DNA from: JADJEI01 sp035328465 | GTDB taxonomy: Bacteria > Bacteroidota > Ignavibacteria > Ignavibacteriales > Ignavibacteriaceae | DNA: 25,700 nucleotides | Assembly: GCA_035328465.1 (NCBI GenBank) | Contig: DAOLIQ010000047.1 | Coordinates: 1 to 25,700 of the forward strand | Direction of reading: 5' to 3' | In this document: piece after piece, positions 8,774-16,628 of the stretch | Layout of the letters: every line of letters begins with the position of its first letter | How positions within the stretch are numbered: the first letter of the stretch is position 1 | Notes under the pieces: model-generated | The model's input: the letters and a program-made list of their open reading frames with translations, nothing else | Told to the model about the DNA's origin: nothing | Database searches by the model: none | Made by a program: the position numbers and the translations under genes

Positions 8774-8802
8774 GTAATTAAAAAATTTTAAAAGGTCTTT
8801 GT

Positions 8803-9285
8803 ATGCAAATGTTTATAAATATTTCGGCTTTCATTTTCACTTTCTTTTTTATGGAGTTGGTCGCCTGGTGGAGCCATAAAAATATAATGCATGGAATTCT
8901 CTGGCGTTTACACTCAGACCATCATATCAAAACTCAGAAGCAAACCCTTGAGATGAATGATTTATTTGCATTGATTTTTGCTTTACCAAGTATGGTTTTA
9001 TTGGCGATAGGATTTGATAAAATATCAAGTGCACCATACTTTTGGGTGGGGTTGGGAATTTTAATTTATGGAGTAGCCTATTTTTTCGTACATGATATTT
9101 TTATTCACCAGCGAATCAAGATATTTAGAAACATTTCAAACCCTTATTTTATGGCTATGAGAAAGGCTCACAAAATCCATCATAAAAAATTAGTCAAGGA
9201 TGATTGTGAATACTTTGGATTTTTATGGGTGCCGAGAAAATTTTATCAAATGGAAAAATCAATCAGTAATTGGGAAAAGAAATAA
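8803..9285 (+). CDS. crtZ: Beta-carotene 3-hydroxylase (CrtZ type)
   Basis: A 160-residue non-haem di-iron membrane hydroxylase of the fatty acid hydroxylase superfamily. All four histidine clusters of CrtZ are present: HKNIMH (25-30), HSDHH (37-41), HDIFIH (97-102) and HKIHH (123-127), with the CrtZ-typical MHGILWRLH context. It should hydroxylate C3 of the beta-ionone ring, turning the monocyclic product of the operon into a 3-hydroxy carotenoid. AAAGG lies about ten bases before the ATG at 8803; a second ATG at 8809 is an alternative start. The 29-base gap before it is the largest inside the operon. No CrtW or CrtO ketolase is seen, which separates this pathway from that of 4-keto salinixanthin. 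Confidence 0.9.
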   Translation: MQMFINISAFIFTFFFMELVAWWSHKNIMHGILWRLHSDHHIKTQKQTLEMNDLFALIFALPSMVLLAIGFDKISSAPYFWVGLGILIYGVAYFFVHDIFIHQRIKIFRNISNPYFMAMRKAHKIHHKKLVKDDCEYFGFLWVPRKFYQMEKSISNWEKK

Positions 9286-9286
9286 C

Positions 9287-9733
9287 ATGTTCGAATTTAA
9301 TCAACAACAAATAATCAATGCTCCGCTTGAAAAAGTATTTAGTTTTTTCCAGCAGCCTGAAAATCTTTCAAAGACAACGCCTGAATGGTTAAACTTTGAT
9401 ATTATTACGAAACCGCCTTTGATTATGAAGGAGGGTGCAGTATTTAAATATAAAATAAAACTATTCGGGATTCCGTTTTACTGGGAAACGAATATAGTTA
9501 AATATCAACCAAAGAAAATGTTTGTAGATGAGCAAACTAAAGGTCCATATAAAAAATGGGTACATACACACTCCTTTATAGAATCAGATGGAAAGGTCAT
9601 TATGTACGACAATGTGAAGTACGATTTATATGGCGGGCTATTTAAGTATTTACTTAATAAAATATTTATCCAAAAATATATCGAAAAGATTTTTAAGTAT
9701 AGAAAAGAGACATTCGAAAAAGAATTTTTATAA
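9287..9733 (+). CDS. SRPBCC (START/Bet v1-like) family protein
   Basis: A 148-residue protein starting one base after the crtZ stop. The reading frame is open further upstream (to 9200), but that part lies inside crtZ and the family fold begins directly at MFEFNQQQIINAPLEKVFSF, so the ATG at 9287 is chosen. The pattern fits the COG4276-like branch of SRPBCC proteins: an N-terminal strand, the PLEKVFSFFQQPENL helix, a curved sheet with KLFGIPFYWET and KKWVHTHSF, and a long C-terminal helix rich in Lys and Ile. Such folds enclose a hydrophobic cavity, so binding of carotenoid, quinone or lipid is plausible. From memory, such genes often sit in carotenoid clusters of Bacteroidota, but I know of no assigned function. 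Its stop overlaps that of fmt on the other strand. Confidence 0.8.
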   Translation: MFEFNQQQIINAPLEKVFSFFQQPENLSKTTPEWLNFDIITKPPLIMKEGAVFKYKIKLFGIPFYWETNIVKYQPKKMFVDEQTKGPYKKWVHTHSFIESDGKVIMYDNVKYDLYGGLFKYLLNKIFIQKYIEKIFKYRKETFEKEFL

Positions 9734-10648
9734 ATTATCCACGGAATGAAAACTGAACCCTCTTAAAAATTCCTCTATGCTCATACGTCGTTTTCCTTCC
9801 AATTGAATTTCAAGAATTCGGATTGCATTATTCCCACAGCCTATTATCAATTCAGATTTTGTTTGATGAATTTGGAATGGTGAAAGACTAAGGTCAGATA
9901 CCACTTCGGTTTTAAATATTTTAAAAACTTTATTTTTGAAAGTAAAAAATGCTGCTGGATAAGGTGAAAGTCCTCTTACAAGGTTATGAATTTCTTTTGC
10001 CGACTTTTGCCAGTCAATCCGGCAAATCCCTTTTGTAATTTTGGGAGCCGCGGATGCTGAAGAATCAGCTTGGTTCTTCAATTGGAAATTACCTGATTCA
10101 ATTAGCTGAACAGTTTTTAAAACAAGTTCAGCACCAAGCTGGCTCATTCTATCATGAAGAGATTCAAAATTATCATCAGGATTTATCAAAACTTTTTCCT
10201 GAAGAAAGATATTTCCGGTATCAACTTTTTCTGCCAGTTTAAAAGTCGTAATTCCTGTTTCAGTATCCCCGTTGATTAATGCCCACTGAATCGGTGCCGC
10301 ACCACGGTATTTCGGAAGGAATGATCCGTGTAAATTAAATGAACCGAATTTTGGAATTTCAAAAATTTCTTTCGGAAGAATTCTGAATGCTACAACTACA
10401 AACAAATCTGGTTGTAGTGACTTCATCTGCTCCTTAAATTCATTATTCCCTTTTAATTTTTCAGGCTGGTAAACTGGGATATTATTGTCGATTGCAAAAT
10501 TTTTTACGGCAGTGAAAGTAACTTTTTGCCCCCTGCCCCGTTCTTTGTCGGGAGTGGTAATAACAGCAGGTATTTGGTAGTGATTATTTAAGAGTATTTT
10601 TAAAGATGGAATGGCAAAATCAGGAGTACCAAGAAAGACAATTCTCAT
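9728..10648 (-). CDS. fmt: Methionyl-tRNA formyltransferase
   Basis: Transfers the formyl group from 10-formyl-tetrahydrofolate to initiator Met-tRNA, allowing IF2 to select it. The 306-residue length is normal. The catalytic triad is intact: N105 and H107 in FNLHGSFLPKYRG and D143 in KVDTGN (E. coli N106, H108, D144). The N-terminal FLGTPDFAIPSL and the TTPDKERGRGQ loop that contacts the acceptor stem are present, and the C-terminal tRNA-binding domain follows from about residue 205. It lies 14 bases downstream of def, the enzyme that removes the same formyl group, forming the widespread def-fmt pair. Its stop codon overlaps the stop region of the convergent SRPBCC gene by six bases. Confidence 0.95.
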   Translation of the reverse strand: MRIVFLGTPDFAIPSLKILLNNHYQIPAVITTPDKERGRGQKVTFTAVKNFAIDNNIPVYQPEKLKGNNEFKEQMKSLQPDLFVVVAFRILPKEIFEIPKFGSFNLHGSFLPKYRGAAPIQWALINGDTETGITTFKLAEKVDTGNIFLQEKVLINPDDNFESLHDRMSQLGAELVLKTVQLIESGNFQLKNQADSSASAAPKITKGICRIDWQKSAKEIHNLVRGLSPYPAAFFTFKNKVFKIFKTEVVSDLSLSPFQIHQTKSELIIGCGNNAIRILEIQLEGKRRMSIEEFLRGFSFHSVDNL

Positions 10649-10662
10649 AAATAATTTGAATT

Positions 10663-11226
10663 CTATTTCAATTGGTAGTCAAGGTCGTGTGTGACAGGAT
10701 AATCAACTTCAATTTTACGATTTTTAATTTTAGTTAAAGATTTTTTTAATTTCTTCTGTTCATCGGGCGGAAGTAGATCAGTAAAATAAATTCCTCTTAA
10801 GTGATCATACTCATGCTGAATTACACGCGCTAGTAATTTATCGGCATGAATTGTTTGTTCTTTTAAATTTGTATCGAGGTAAGTTATTTCAATCTCCGAT
10901 GGGCGTTCAACTTCACCGCGAATATCAGGAATACTTAAGCAGCCCTCTTCAATAAAACATTTTTCTTCCCCGTACTTTGTAATTAATGGATTAATAAAAA
11001 CAACGGGTTTAAATTTTTCATATTCTTCGACACCAGCAAGATCTACGATAAAAATAGCTTTATTTGCCCCTACCTGATTTGCAGCTAATCCTATTCCGTG
11101 AGCATTTTGCATCGTCTCAAACATATTAGAAATTAGATTGATTGTATTATCATCTATGCTCTTAACTTTACTGACTTTTTTTCTTAAAATATTATCACCA
11201 TACAGGGTGATTGGCAAAAGACTCAT
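10663..11226 (-). CDS. def: Peptide deformylase
   Basis: Metal-dependent hydrolase that removes the formyl group from new proteins in the cytoplasm. All three family motifs are intact: GIGLAANQVG (44-53), EEGCLSIP (93-100, metal ligand C96) and QHEYDHLRG (137-145, ligands H138 and H142, catalytic E139). The length of 187 is normal. A GAGGA Shine-Dalgarno sequence lies about six bases before the ATG. The 53-base gap upstream contains the AT-rich palindrome TAATAATTATTA (11239-11250) next to the ribosome binding site; I see no convincing promoter, so the gene may be read through from the secreted protein gene at 13118 or have a weak promoter of its own. Confidence 0.95.
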   Translation of the reverse strand: MSLLPITLYGDNILRKKVSKVKSIDDNTINLISNMFETMQNAHGIGLAANQVGANKAIFIVDLAGVEEYEKFKPVVFINPLITKYGEEKCFIEEGCLSIPDIRGEVERPSEIEITYLDTNLKEQTIHADKLLARVIQHEYDHLRGIYFTDLLPPDEQKKLKKSLTKIKNRKIEVDYPVTHDLDYQLK

Positions 11227-11279
11227 TTATTCCTCAAATAATAATTATTACTAACTACAATTTAAGTGTAATCGTACTA

Positions 11280-13118
11280 TCATTTCAAGAGCAGCATCTT
11301 TTTAACAGAAATAAAATTTTGGGCACTACCGTCAGTGGATAATTGATAAAAATATACACCGCTGGGCATATCTGCAGTACTTTGGAAATTTATTTGATGA
11401 TCCCCCGCCTGTTGAAATTCGTCAACGAGTGTTTTTATCTCTCTACCAAGTATATCAAATATTTTTAATGTAACGCGGCTGTTTACCGGTAAGTCATAAT
11501 TGATATTAGTGTTTGGGTTGAAGGGGTTGGGATAGTTTTGGTAAAGTACAAACTGCTTTGGAATTGTTTGCTCCTCTTTAACATCAGTTACTGTTGTATC
11601 GCCGTAAACAATTCCGTTAATTACACAACCTTTTAGGAAATCCCTTTGTCCACCTAACTCATCAAAATAAGAATTTGTCATTCCAAATCCTTTCGTAAGC
11701 GTATGTCCGCAGCTACAGGGTCCATTTTCCCGGAAATACCATTCAGTTGTATTTGTTTCGAATAAATAGACTGAATTAATCTCTTCTAAAACAATTGATT
11801 TTACCCAATCCATATCAACATAAAGAGTATCACCAAGTTCAATTAATAAATCGTAAAACAAAACTTCAGAATTTGAATCTTTGTCGAACCTATAAATCCT
11901 TCCTTCATCTAAATCAGGCCTTAAATATAGTGTATCGACAAATGAATAATAATTCAAGCAGTCATTTAATACTGTTGTATAATTAATTCCATTAATTTCC
12001 GATTGACCGATAACTTGCATTGTTGAAAATTTTTCAAAATTAGTCTCACCGAATTGATCGATTAAATAACTTATGTACACCCACTTGTTCCCAATCGTAA
12101 GTGGAAACCAATCCAATATATCCGGATCAATAGCCAATGATTTTAATACTATCAACGAATCATTAGTTATCTCATATATTTTATACTTTGTTGCTGCGTA
12201 AATTTTATCTTCATTTGGTTTTTTGTATATGCCGACAATATTTCGTTCAAGAGTTTTGTACGGATTAAATGTAATCCCAAAATCATTAGACTTATAAATA
12301 TTTTTTCCATTAGCATAAAATATTAATCCTGGTATCTCAGTATCATTGCTAAAATATATTGGCTGCCCAGACTGCTCCCTTATCATCCAGCTAAATGGTT
12401 CCCCTCCTCCTGTAGATAGTTTCATGAGATTGTAATTATAACCATTTGAAACACAATAAATATGGACTCCATCCGGATCGAAGTACATCCTGGAATCATC
12501 ATCCCAATTTGCAGTATCCACAGAGTAATACGTATTTCCCGAATCGAGCGATTTGATTAGCGAATTGTCGTCATCAATTCCAAACATAACTTTATCATCG
12601 AATGGTGAAAGAGAAATAATTGGAAAGGTGGGGCGATTCTGATCTTGCCATGTAATACCCCCATTTGAACTTTTTAATAATATACCAGCATTTGCATACA
12701 TCAGATCAGGGTTTTGAGATGAAAAATTTAGATGACCTATGTTATTGACCCCACCATACGCTGCACCGTCAAATCTTTCAATATAACCATGATTATCAGG
12801 ATAAATTGAAAAACCTGCAGCGAGATATTTTTCAGGATCTCCTTTATAAAAATTAAAATCAAGGACTGCTTTGGCTATTTCTCCGATAGGTGGTGGGTAG
12901 TTAATTAAATAAGCATCAATAAAAGCACTGTCTATCAAAGTCCCGGGAATGAAATGATAAACCGGGTTATAAATATCTATTGATTTACCTGAACGATAAT
13001 AAAGATGTGTAACTCCAAGCGAATCATCAAGCCCTGTTAATGATGTGAAGAGGCTATTCTCTTGCGAGAACGAAAGTGGGCTGAGAAGAACCATAAGAAT
13101 CAAAATATATTTTGTCAT
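11280..13118 (-). CDS. Secreted T9SS-sorted protein with BNR-like repeats
   Basis: A 612-residue exported protein. Residues 1-18 form a signal peptide ending LSFS. The N-terminal half carries photosystem/sialidase-type beta-propeller repeats, for example SSNGGITWQ and SLDSGNTYY. The middle has a domain beginning FPLTIGNKWVYISY (around residue 340), a pattern I associate with exported proteins of Ignavibacteria, function unknown. The last ~90 residues are a T9SS type A sorting domain: QNYPNPFNPNTNI, then a GREIKTLVDE core and the tail SVKKMLLLK. The protein should be exported through T9SS to the surface. AGGAG (13124-13128) precedes the ATG, and a promoter with an operator-like array lies just upstream. 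No ligand or enzyme activity can be assigned. Confidence 0.85.
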   Translation of the reverse strand: MTKYILILMVLLSPLSFSQENSLFTSLTGLDDSLGVTHLYYRSGKSIDIYNPVYHFIPGTLIDSAFIDAYLINYPPPIGEIAKAVLDFNFYKGDPEKYLAAGFSIYPDNHGYIERFDGAAYGGVNNIGHLNFSSQNPDLMYANAGILLKSSNGGITWQDQNRPTFPIISLSPFDDKVMFGIDDDNSLIKSLDSGNTYYSVDTANWDDDSRMYFDPDGVHIYCVSNGYNYNLMKLSTGGGEPFSWMIREQSGQPIYFSNDTEIPGLIFYANGKNIYKSNDFGITFNPYKTLERNIVGIYKKPNEDKIYAATKYKIYEITNDSLIVLKSLAIDPDILDWFPLTIGNKWVYISYLIDQFGETNFEKFSTMQVIGQSEINGINYTTVLNDCLNYYSFVDTLYLRPDLDEGRIYRFDKDSNSEVLFYDLLIELGDTLYVDMDWVKSIVLEEINSVYLFETNTTEWYFRENGPCSCGHTLTKGFGMTNSYFDELGGQRDFLKGCVINGIVYGDTTVTDVKEEQTIPKQFVLYQNYPNPFNPNTNINYDLPVNSRVTLKIFDILGREIKTLVDEFQQAGDHQINFQSTADMPSGVYFYQLSTDGSAQNFISVKKMLLLK

Positions 13119-13129
13119 AACTACTCCTA

Positions 13130-13157
13130 TTGTAATTATTTTACAACGGAATTGTAA
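13130..13157. promoter_or_regulatory. Operator-like array TTGTAA-N5-TTACAA-N5-TTGTAA
   Basis: Three copies of one hexamer in alternating orientation, TTGTAA (13130-13135), TTACAA (13141-13146) and TTGTAA (13152-13157), each separated by exactly five bases and hence repeating every 11 bp, one helical turn. The array overlaps the predicted -10 and start site of the gene beginning at 13118. That is where a repressor would bind, although an mRNA hairpin is a second reading. Confidence 0.45.
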
Positions 13158-13179
13158 GCAAAATAAATATTAAGATCAA
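13151..13179 (-). promoter_or_regulatory. Sigma70-type promoter for the secreted protein gene at 13118
   Basis: On the minus strand TTGATC (13179-13174) is followed after exactly 17 bases by TACAAT (13156-13151), a four-of-six -35 and a five-of-six -10. Transcription would start near 13144, giving a leader of about 25 bases with AGGAG in front of the ATG. The -10 lies within the TTGTAA/TTACAA array. Confidence 0.5.
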
Positions 13180-13188
13180 GCAGAATTT

Positions 13189-13917
13189 TTAGCCGTTGCG
13201 CTGGCGAAGTATTTCAAATAATAAGACTCCCGAAGCAACTGATACATTAAGCGATTGTATTTTCCCCTTCATTGGAATGGTCACAAGAATATCACAACTA
13301 CCAGCGGTCAATCGGCGAATGCCTTTTTCTTCATTGCCCAAAATTAATGCTATGGGAATTTTATAATCAACGTTTGTATATGATTTTGAGTTTTGAAGTG
13401 ATGAACCAACAATCCAAAAGCCATTATCCTTTAATTCACGAATAGCATCCGATAGATTTGTGACTGAACAAATTTTCAAATGTTCGATAGCACCGGCAGA
13501 AGTTTTTGCAACAGTTTCATTTATAGGTGCACTGTTGTGTTTTGTAATTATTATACCATCCACCCCAACACAATCTGCTGTACGTATAATTGCACCAACG
13601 TTATGTGTATCCTGAATAGAATCTAATATTAATATTAAAGGGAAGGTCGATTTCTTCGAATCAATTATGAGCTGACTTAATGAGAAATATTTTTGCTGAG
13701 TTTTTATTGCTGCCACTCCCTGCGAGTTTTGGCTTGTAACTAATGCCGAAAATTTGGACGGAGAGATCTGACTGCATTTAATTCCTTTTTTCTTACAAGC
13801 TATTATAATAGTTTCAATTATTCCACCTGTTTGTCCATAAGAGATAACCACCTGTTCAAGCTCGGCGTTTGAGTTAATTGCTTCGAGAACGGGTTTTCTG
13901 CCTATAATTAATTGCAT
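13189..13917 (-). CDS. rlmB: 23S rRNA (guanosine-2'-O)-methyltransferase RlmB (SpoU/TrmH family)
   Basis: SAM-dependent 2'-O-methyltransferase of the SPOUT class, 242 residues. The N-terminal substrate-binding domain begins IIGRKPVLEAI; the catalytic domain from about residue 95 shows the three TrmH motifs: DSIQDTHNVGAIIRTAD (motif 1), LILGNEEKGI (motif 2) and IPMKGKIQSLNVSVASGVLL (motif 3), which form the knotted SAM site. The N-terminal domain favours RlmB (G2251 of 23S rRNA in E. coli) over tRNA methylases TrmH and TrmL, though paralogues are hard to tell apart. The gene starts six bases after lgt and is probably co-transcribed with it. Confidence 0.88.
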   Translation of the reverse strand: MQLIIGRKPVLEAINSNAELEQVVISYGQTGGIIETIIIACKKKGIKCSQISPSKFSALVTSQNSQGVAAIKTQQKYFSLSQLIIDSKKSTFPLILILDSIQDTHNVGAIIRTADCVGVDGIIITKHNSAPINETVAKTSAGAIEHLKICSVTNLSDAIRELKDNGFWIVGSSLQNSKSYTNVDYKIPIALILGNEEKGIRRLTAGSCDILVTIPMKGKIQSLNVSVASGVLLFEILRQRNG

Positions 13918-13923
13918 TCTAAA

Positions 13924-14796
13924 TTATTTTTTATTTTCTTTTGGTTTCAAAGGCGGCGGGACAAACTTCACAAGCTCTTTGTGATACATAAAATGAGACC
14001 AGCCTGCAATACCAATCACAATTAATCCAGCCGAAATAAGCTGAGCTTCCGATAGTCCGAACATCAATCTCGGATTTAGTCTTATAAATTCTACAAGCAG
14101 TCTTGCAGTGCCCGAAAGAATTAAATAAAGCATAAATAGTTTTCCATCAATCCAATCTTTCTTGCTTAATTTCCAAAGTACGTAAAAAATAATAACCCCA
14201 ACCATGAATTCATAAAGAGGTGTTGGGTGAAGCGTGGCTGTATCTGGAACACCGTTAGGAAATTTAGCCATTACAGATGGAAATTGTTTTGCCATTTCTT
14301 CAGTATTAAAAATCACGGAGGGAGGGACAGTTCCATTTGAATAAAGCATCCCCCACGGAAGATCAGTTGGAATACCGTAATCACCATCACCGGCAAGATG
14401 GCAGCCGATTCTTCCAATGCCATAAGACAACGCAAGCGATGGTGCTGCTGCATCGGCGAGAACCAGAAAAGGAATTTTCTTTCTTCGGATATAAATATAA
14501 ATCGCGATGATCGCAAGGATAAGTCCGCCGTAAAAAGTCAGACCGCCCGGAGAGAAAGCCATCCCAATGGGATCAGCAATAAATTGATTCCAGTGTTCGA
14601 AAAGATGGAAAAGTTTTCCCCCCGCCACACCGAAAACTATTGCAAGCAGGGTTGTTTCAGTTGCAATGTTCGGATCAAGCTTCTTTCTTTCAATCTGCTT
14701 GTTTAGGAAATAACTGCCAAGAATGAATGAGATACCGAGCATCAACCCGTAACTATAAACTGTTAATGGTCCTATTTTAAATAATTCAGGATACAT
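13924..14796 (-). CDS. lgt: Prolipoprotein diacylglyceryl transferase
   Basis: Inner-membrane enzyme that moves a diacylglyceryl group from phosphatidylglycerol to the lipobox Cys of prelipoproteins, the first step of lipoprotein maturation. The protein has 290 residues with about seven membrane helices. It starts ELFKIGPLTVYSYGLML, contains the Lgt signature GRIGCHLAGDGDYGIP (128-143, essential Arg at 129), HPTPLYE (190-196) and a C-terminal GTARLLVEFIR helix with the second conserved Arg. AGAGG lies about nine bases before the ATG. A lipoprotein that would be its substrate is coded at 22331-23137. It sits between hisS and rlmB on the same strand. Confidence 0.95.
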   Translation of the reverse strand: MYPELFKIGPLTVYSYGLMLGISFILGSYFLNKQIERKKLDPNIATETTLLAIVFGVAGGKLFHLFEHWNQFIADPIGMAFSPGGLTFYGGLILAIIAIYIYIRRKKIPFLVLADAAAPSLALSYGIGRIGCHLAGDGDYGIPTDLPWGMLYSNGTVPPSVIFNTEEMAKQFPSVMAKFPNGVPDTATLHPTPLYEFMVGVIIFYVLWKLSKKDWIDGKLFMLYLILSGTARLLVEFIRLNPRLMFGLSEAQLISAGLIVIGIAGWSHFMYHKELVKFVPPPLKPKENKK

Positions 14797-14826
14797 AATT
14801 GATTACCTCTGTAAAAAAGAAAGTTA

Positions 14827-16119
14827 CTATTTGGGTTGTAAATTATTTTTAACTGTGTTAACGATTAATGACAAACTATTTATTTCAATGAATGTTTGTT
14901 CACCGGTTTTCATATTCTTTAAACTCACGTTACCATTCTTGAATTCGTCGCCGCCGAGAAACAACACAAACTTTGAGTTGAATTTGTTCGCCTCCCGCAT
15001 TTGTGCTTTTACGCTCCTATCATGATAATCGTAATCACAACTTAAATTTTCTCTTCGTAACCTGGAAGCAAGATTTGCAACTAATATTTCAAATTCAGTT
15101 TTCCGATTAAGATCATCATTTATTTTAATTAAGTAAACATCAATTGAATCGTCAGGGACACTAAAGGATTTTTCATTATCGCAGGCGAGTAAAATGCGCT
15201 CCATCCCTGCAGCAAAACCAACTGCCGGTGTAAATTTGCCGCCAAGTTCCTGAACAAGTAAATCGTATCTTCCCCCTCCACACAGAGCACTCTGTGAACC
15301 GACACTTCCGCTTATTATTTCAAAAGTCGTTTTAGTGTAATAGTCTAATCCCCGCACAAGTGCAGGATCCACTTCAAATGGAATTTCAGTTTTTGCGAGA
15401 TAATTTTTTACAGTATCAAAATCATTTCTGCTTTGTTCATCAAGATAATCTAAAAGCAAAGGGGCATTTTTCATTATCTGTTTATCAACTTCAATCTTGC
15501 TGTCAAATATCCTCAGAATATTTGTATCAAATCTTTTTCTGCTTTCTTCGGATAGTTTATCTTTTTTATCTAAAAGAAATTTGCGCAGGTCTATTTTGTA
15601 TTTCTCTCTTACTTCGGGTACACCAAGCGAATTAATTTTAACGACTAAGTTTTTTAATCCAAGTTCATTTAAGATTTGATAAGCAATCTCAATCATTTCG
15701 CCGTCAAGTAATGGAGAAATACTTCCCAAAGCTTCTGCACCGAACTGATGAAACTGCCTCAATCTTCCTGCCTGCGGACGCTCCTGCCTGAACATCGCAC
15801 CAATATAGTAAAGCTTGCTTAACGACTGCTGCGCGCCAAGTGATCGTTCGATAAAAGCACGAACAACTCCTGCTGTATTTTCAGGTCTCAGAGTTATGCT
15901 TGTTTCGCTTCTATCTTTAAATGAATACATTTCTTTACTGACAATATCAGTTTCTTCACCAATTCCACGGGCAAATAAAGCAGTCTCTTCAAAAACCGGC
16001 GTACGAATTTCTTTGTAATTAAAAGTTTTAAAAGTCTGCCGTAATAAATTTTCAAGATACTGCCATCTGTGAATATCTGAAGGTAGGATATCTTTTGTAC
16101 CTGTAATTGCTTTAATCAT
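14827..16119 (-). CDS. hisS: Histidyl-tRNA synthetase
   Basis: Class II aminoacyl-tRNA synthetase charging tRNA-His, 430 residues, the usual bacterial length. It begins with the HisRS opening AITGTKDILPSD. Motif 2 is FRQERPQAGRLRQFHQFGAE; the HisRS-specific loops LVRGLDYYTKTTFEI and GGRYDLLVQELGG are intact; motif 3 is VGFAAGMERILL. The C-terminal anticodon-binding domain starts near residue 325 (VYLIKINDD). No internal break is seen. The 38-base gap from the PtsN-like gene upstream holds no clear terminator. Confidence 0.96.
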   Translation of the reverse strand: MIKAITGTKDILPSDIHRWQYLENLLRQTFKTFNYKEIRTPVFEETALFARGIGEETDIVSKEMYSFKDRSETSITLRPENTAGVVRAFIERSLGAQQSLSKLYYIGAMFRQERPQAGRLRQFHQFGAEALGSISPLLDGEMIEIAYQILNELGLKNLVVKINSLGVPEVREKYKIDLRKFLLDKKDKLSEESRKRFDTNILRIFDSKIEVDKQIMKNAPLLLDYLDEQSRNDFDTVKNYLAKTEIPFEVDPALVRGLDYYTKTTFEIISGSVGSQSALCGGGRYDLLVQELGGKFTPAVGFAAGMERILLACDNEKSFSVPDDSIDVYLIKINDDLNRKTEFEILVANLASRLRRENLSCDYDYHDRSVKAQMREANKFNSKFVLFLGGDEFKNGNVSLKNMKTGEQTFIEINSLSLIVNTVKNNLQPK

Positions 16120-16157
16120 TTTAATAATGGGGGTTGAAATTATTACGTATCAAGTTA

Positions 16158-16628
16158 TCAAACATCGAAGTAATTTTTTTCTTCTTGGCCGAAATAATCA
16201 AGTATTTCAACAGTGGATTTTGCACTAATAAGTTTTTGTCTGAATTCATCTTTATTCATCATGCGGGAAATACGGCTTAGAAGTTTAATATGTGCGCTTA
16301 CCAAGTTTTCTCTTCCAATCAATAAAAAAATTAAATGCACCGGTTTACCATCAAGTGAATCGTATTCAATAGGCTTGGTAGATTTTCCAAATGCAGCAAG
16401 TATCTCTTTAACTCCTGAAGTTTTGCCGTGAGGTATTGCGAAACCTTTGCCTACCCCTGTTGACATTATTTTTTCTCTTTCTAAAACAGATTCCTTCATC
16501 TTTTCAAAGTCTAAAACTCGTTCATCTGTTTTGAATAAGTCAAGTAGTTCATTTATCGCTTCATTTTTTTGACTGCTCTTAAGCTCTGCAATAATAAATT
16601 TTTCAGTGAGTATATCTGTTACTTTCAT
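16158..16628 (-). CDS. PTS EIIA type-2 domain protein (PtsN/EIIA-Ntr-like)
   Basis: A single-domain, soluble phosphocarrier of 156 residues. The phosphorylated histidine is H67 in the GFAIPHGKT motif (62-70), followed by the family's PVHLIFLLIGREN strand and a helix with HIKLLSRISRMM. The start MKVTDILTEKFI matches PtsN-type proteins, with no attached EIIB or EIIC domain, so the role is more likely regulatory (nitrogen or potassium metabolism, stress) than sugar uptake. No HPr, EI or transporter gene lies nearby, so its phosphodonor and target are unknown. A perfect palindrome GTTAGCTAAC (16631-16640) sits two bases upstream of the start codon. Confidence 0.85.
   Translation of the reverse strand: MKVTDILTEKFIIAELKSSQKNEAINELLDLFKTDERVLDFEKMKESVLEREKIMSTGVGKGFAIPHGKTSGVKEILAAFGKSTKPIEYDSLDGKPVHLIFLLIGRENLVSAHIKLLSRISRMMNKDEFRQKLISAKSTVEILDYFGQEEKNYFDV

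Noticed and set aside
9200..9286. Upstream extension of the SRPBCC gene by 29 codons
   Set aside because: The extension lies inside the end of crtZ in another frame, and the SRPBCC fold begins at the ATG at 9287.
9722..9772. Inverted repeat GAATTTTTA / TAAAAATTC at the end of the carotenoid operon
   Set aside because: All but two pairs are A-T, the loop is 33 bases and no U-run follows; too weak to call a terminator.
14398..14706. Plus-strand open frame of 102 codons
   Set aside because: It lies wholly antisense to lgt, whose protein motifs are intact; composition is that of a shadow frame.
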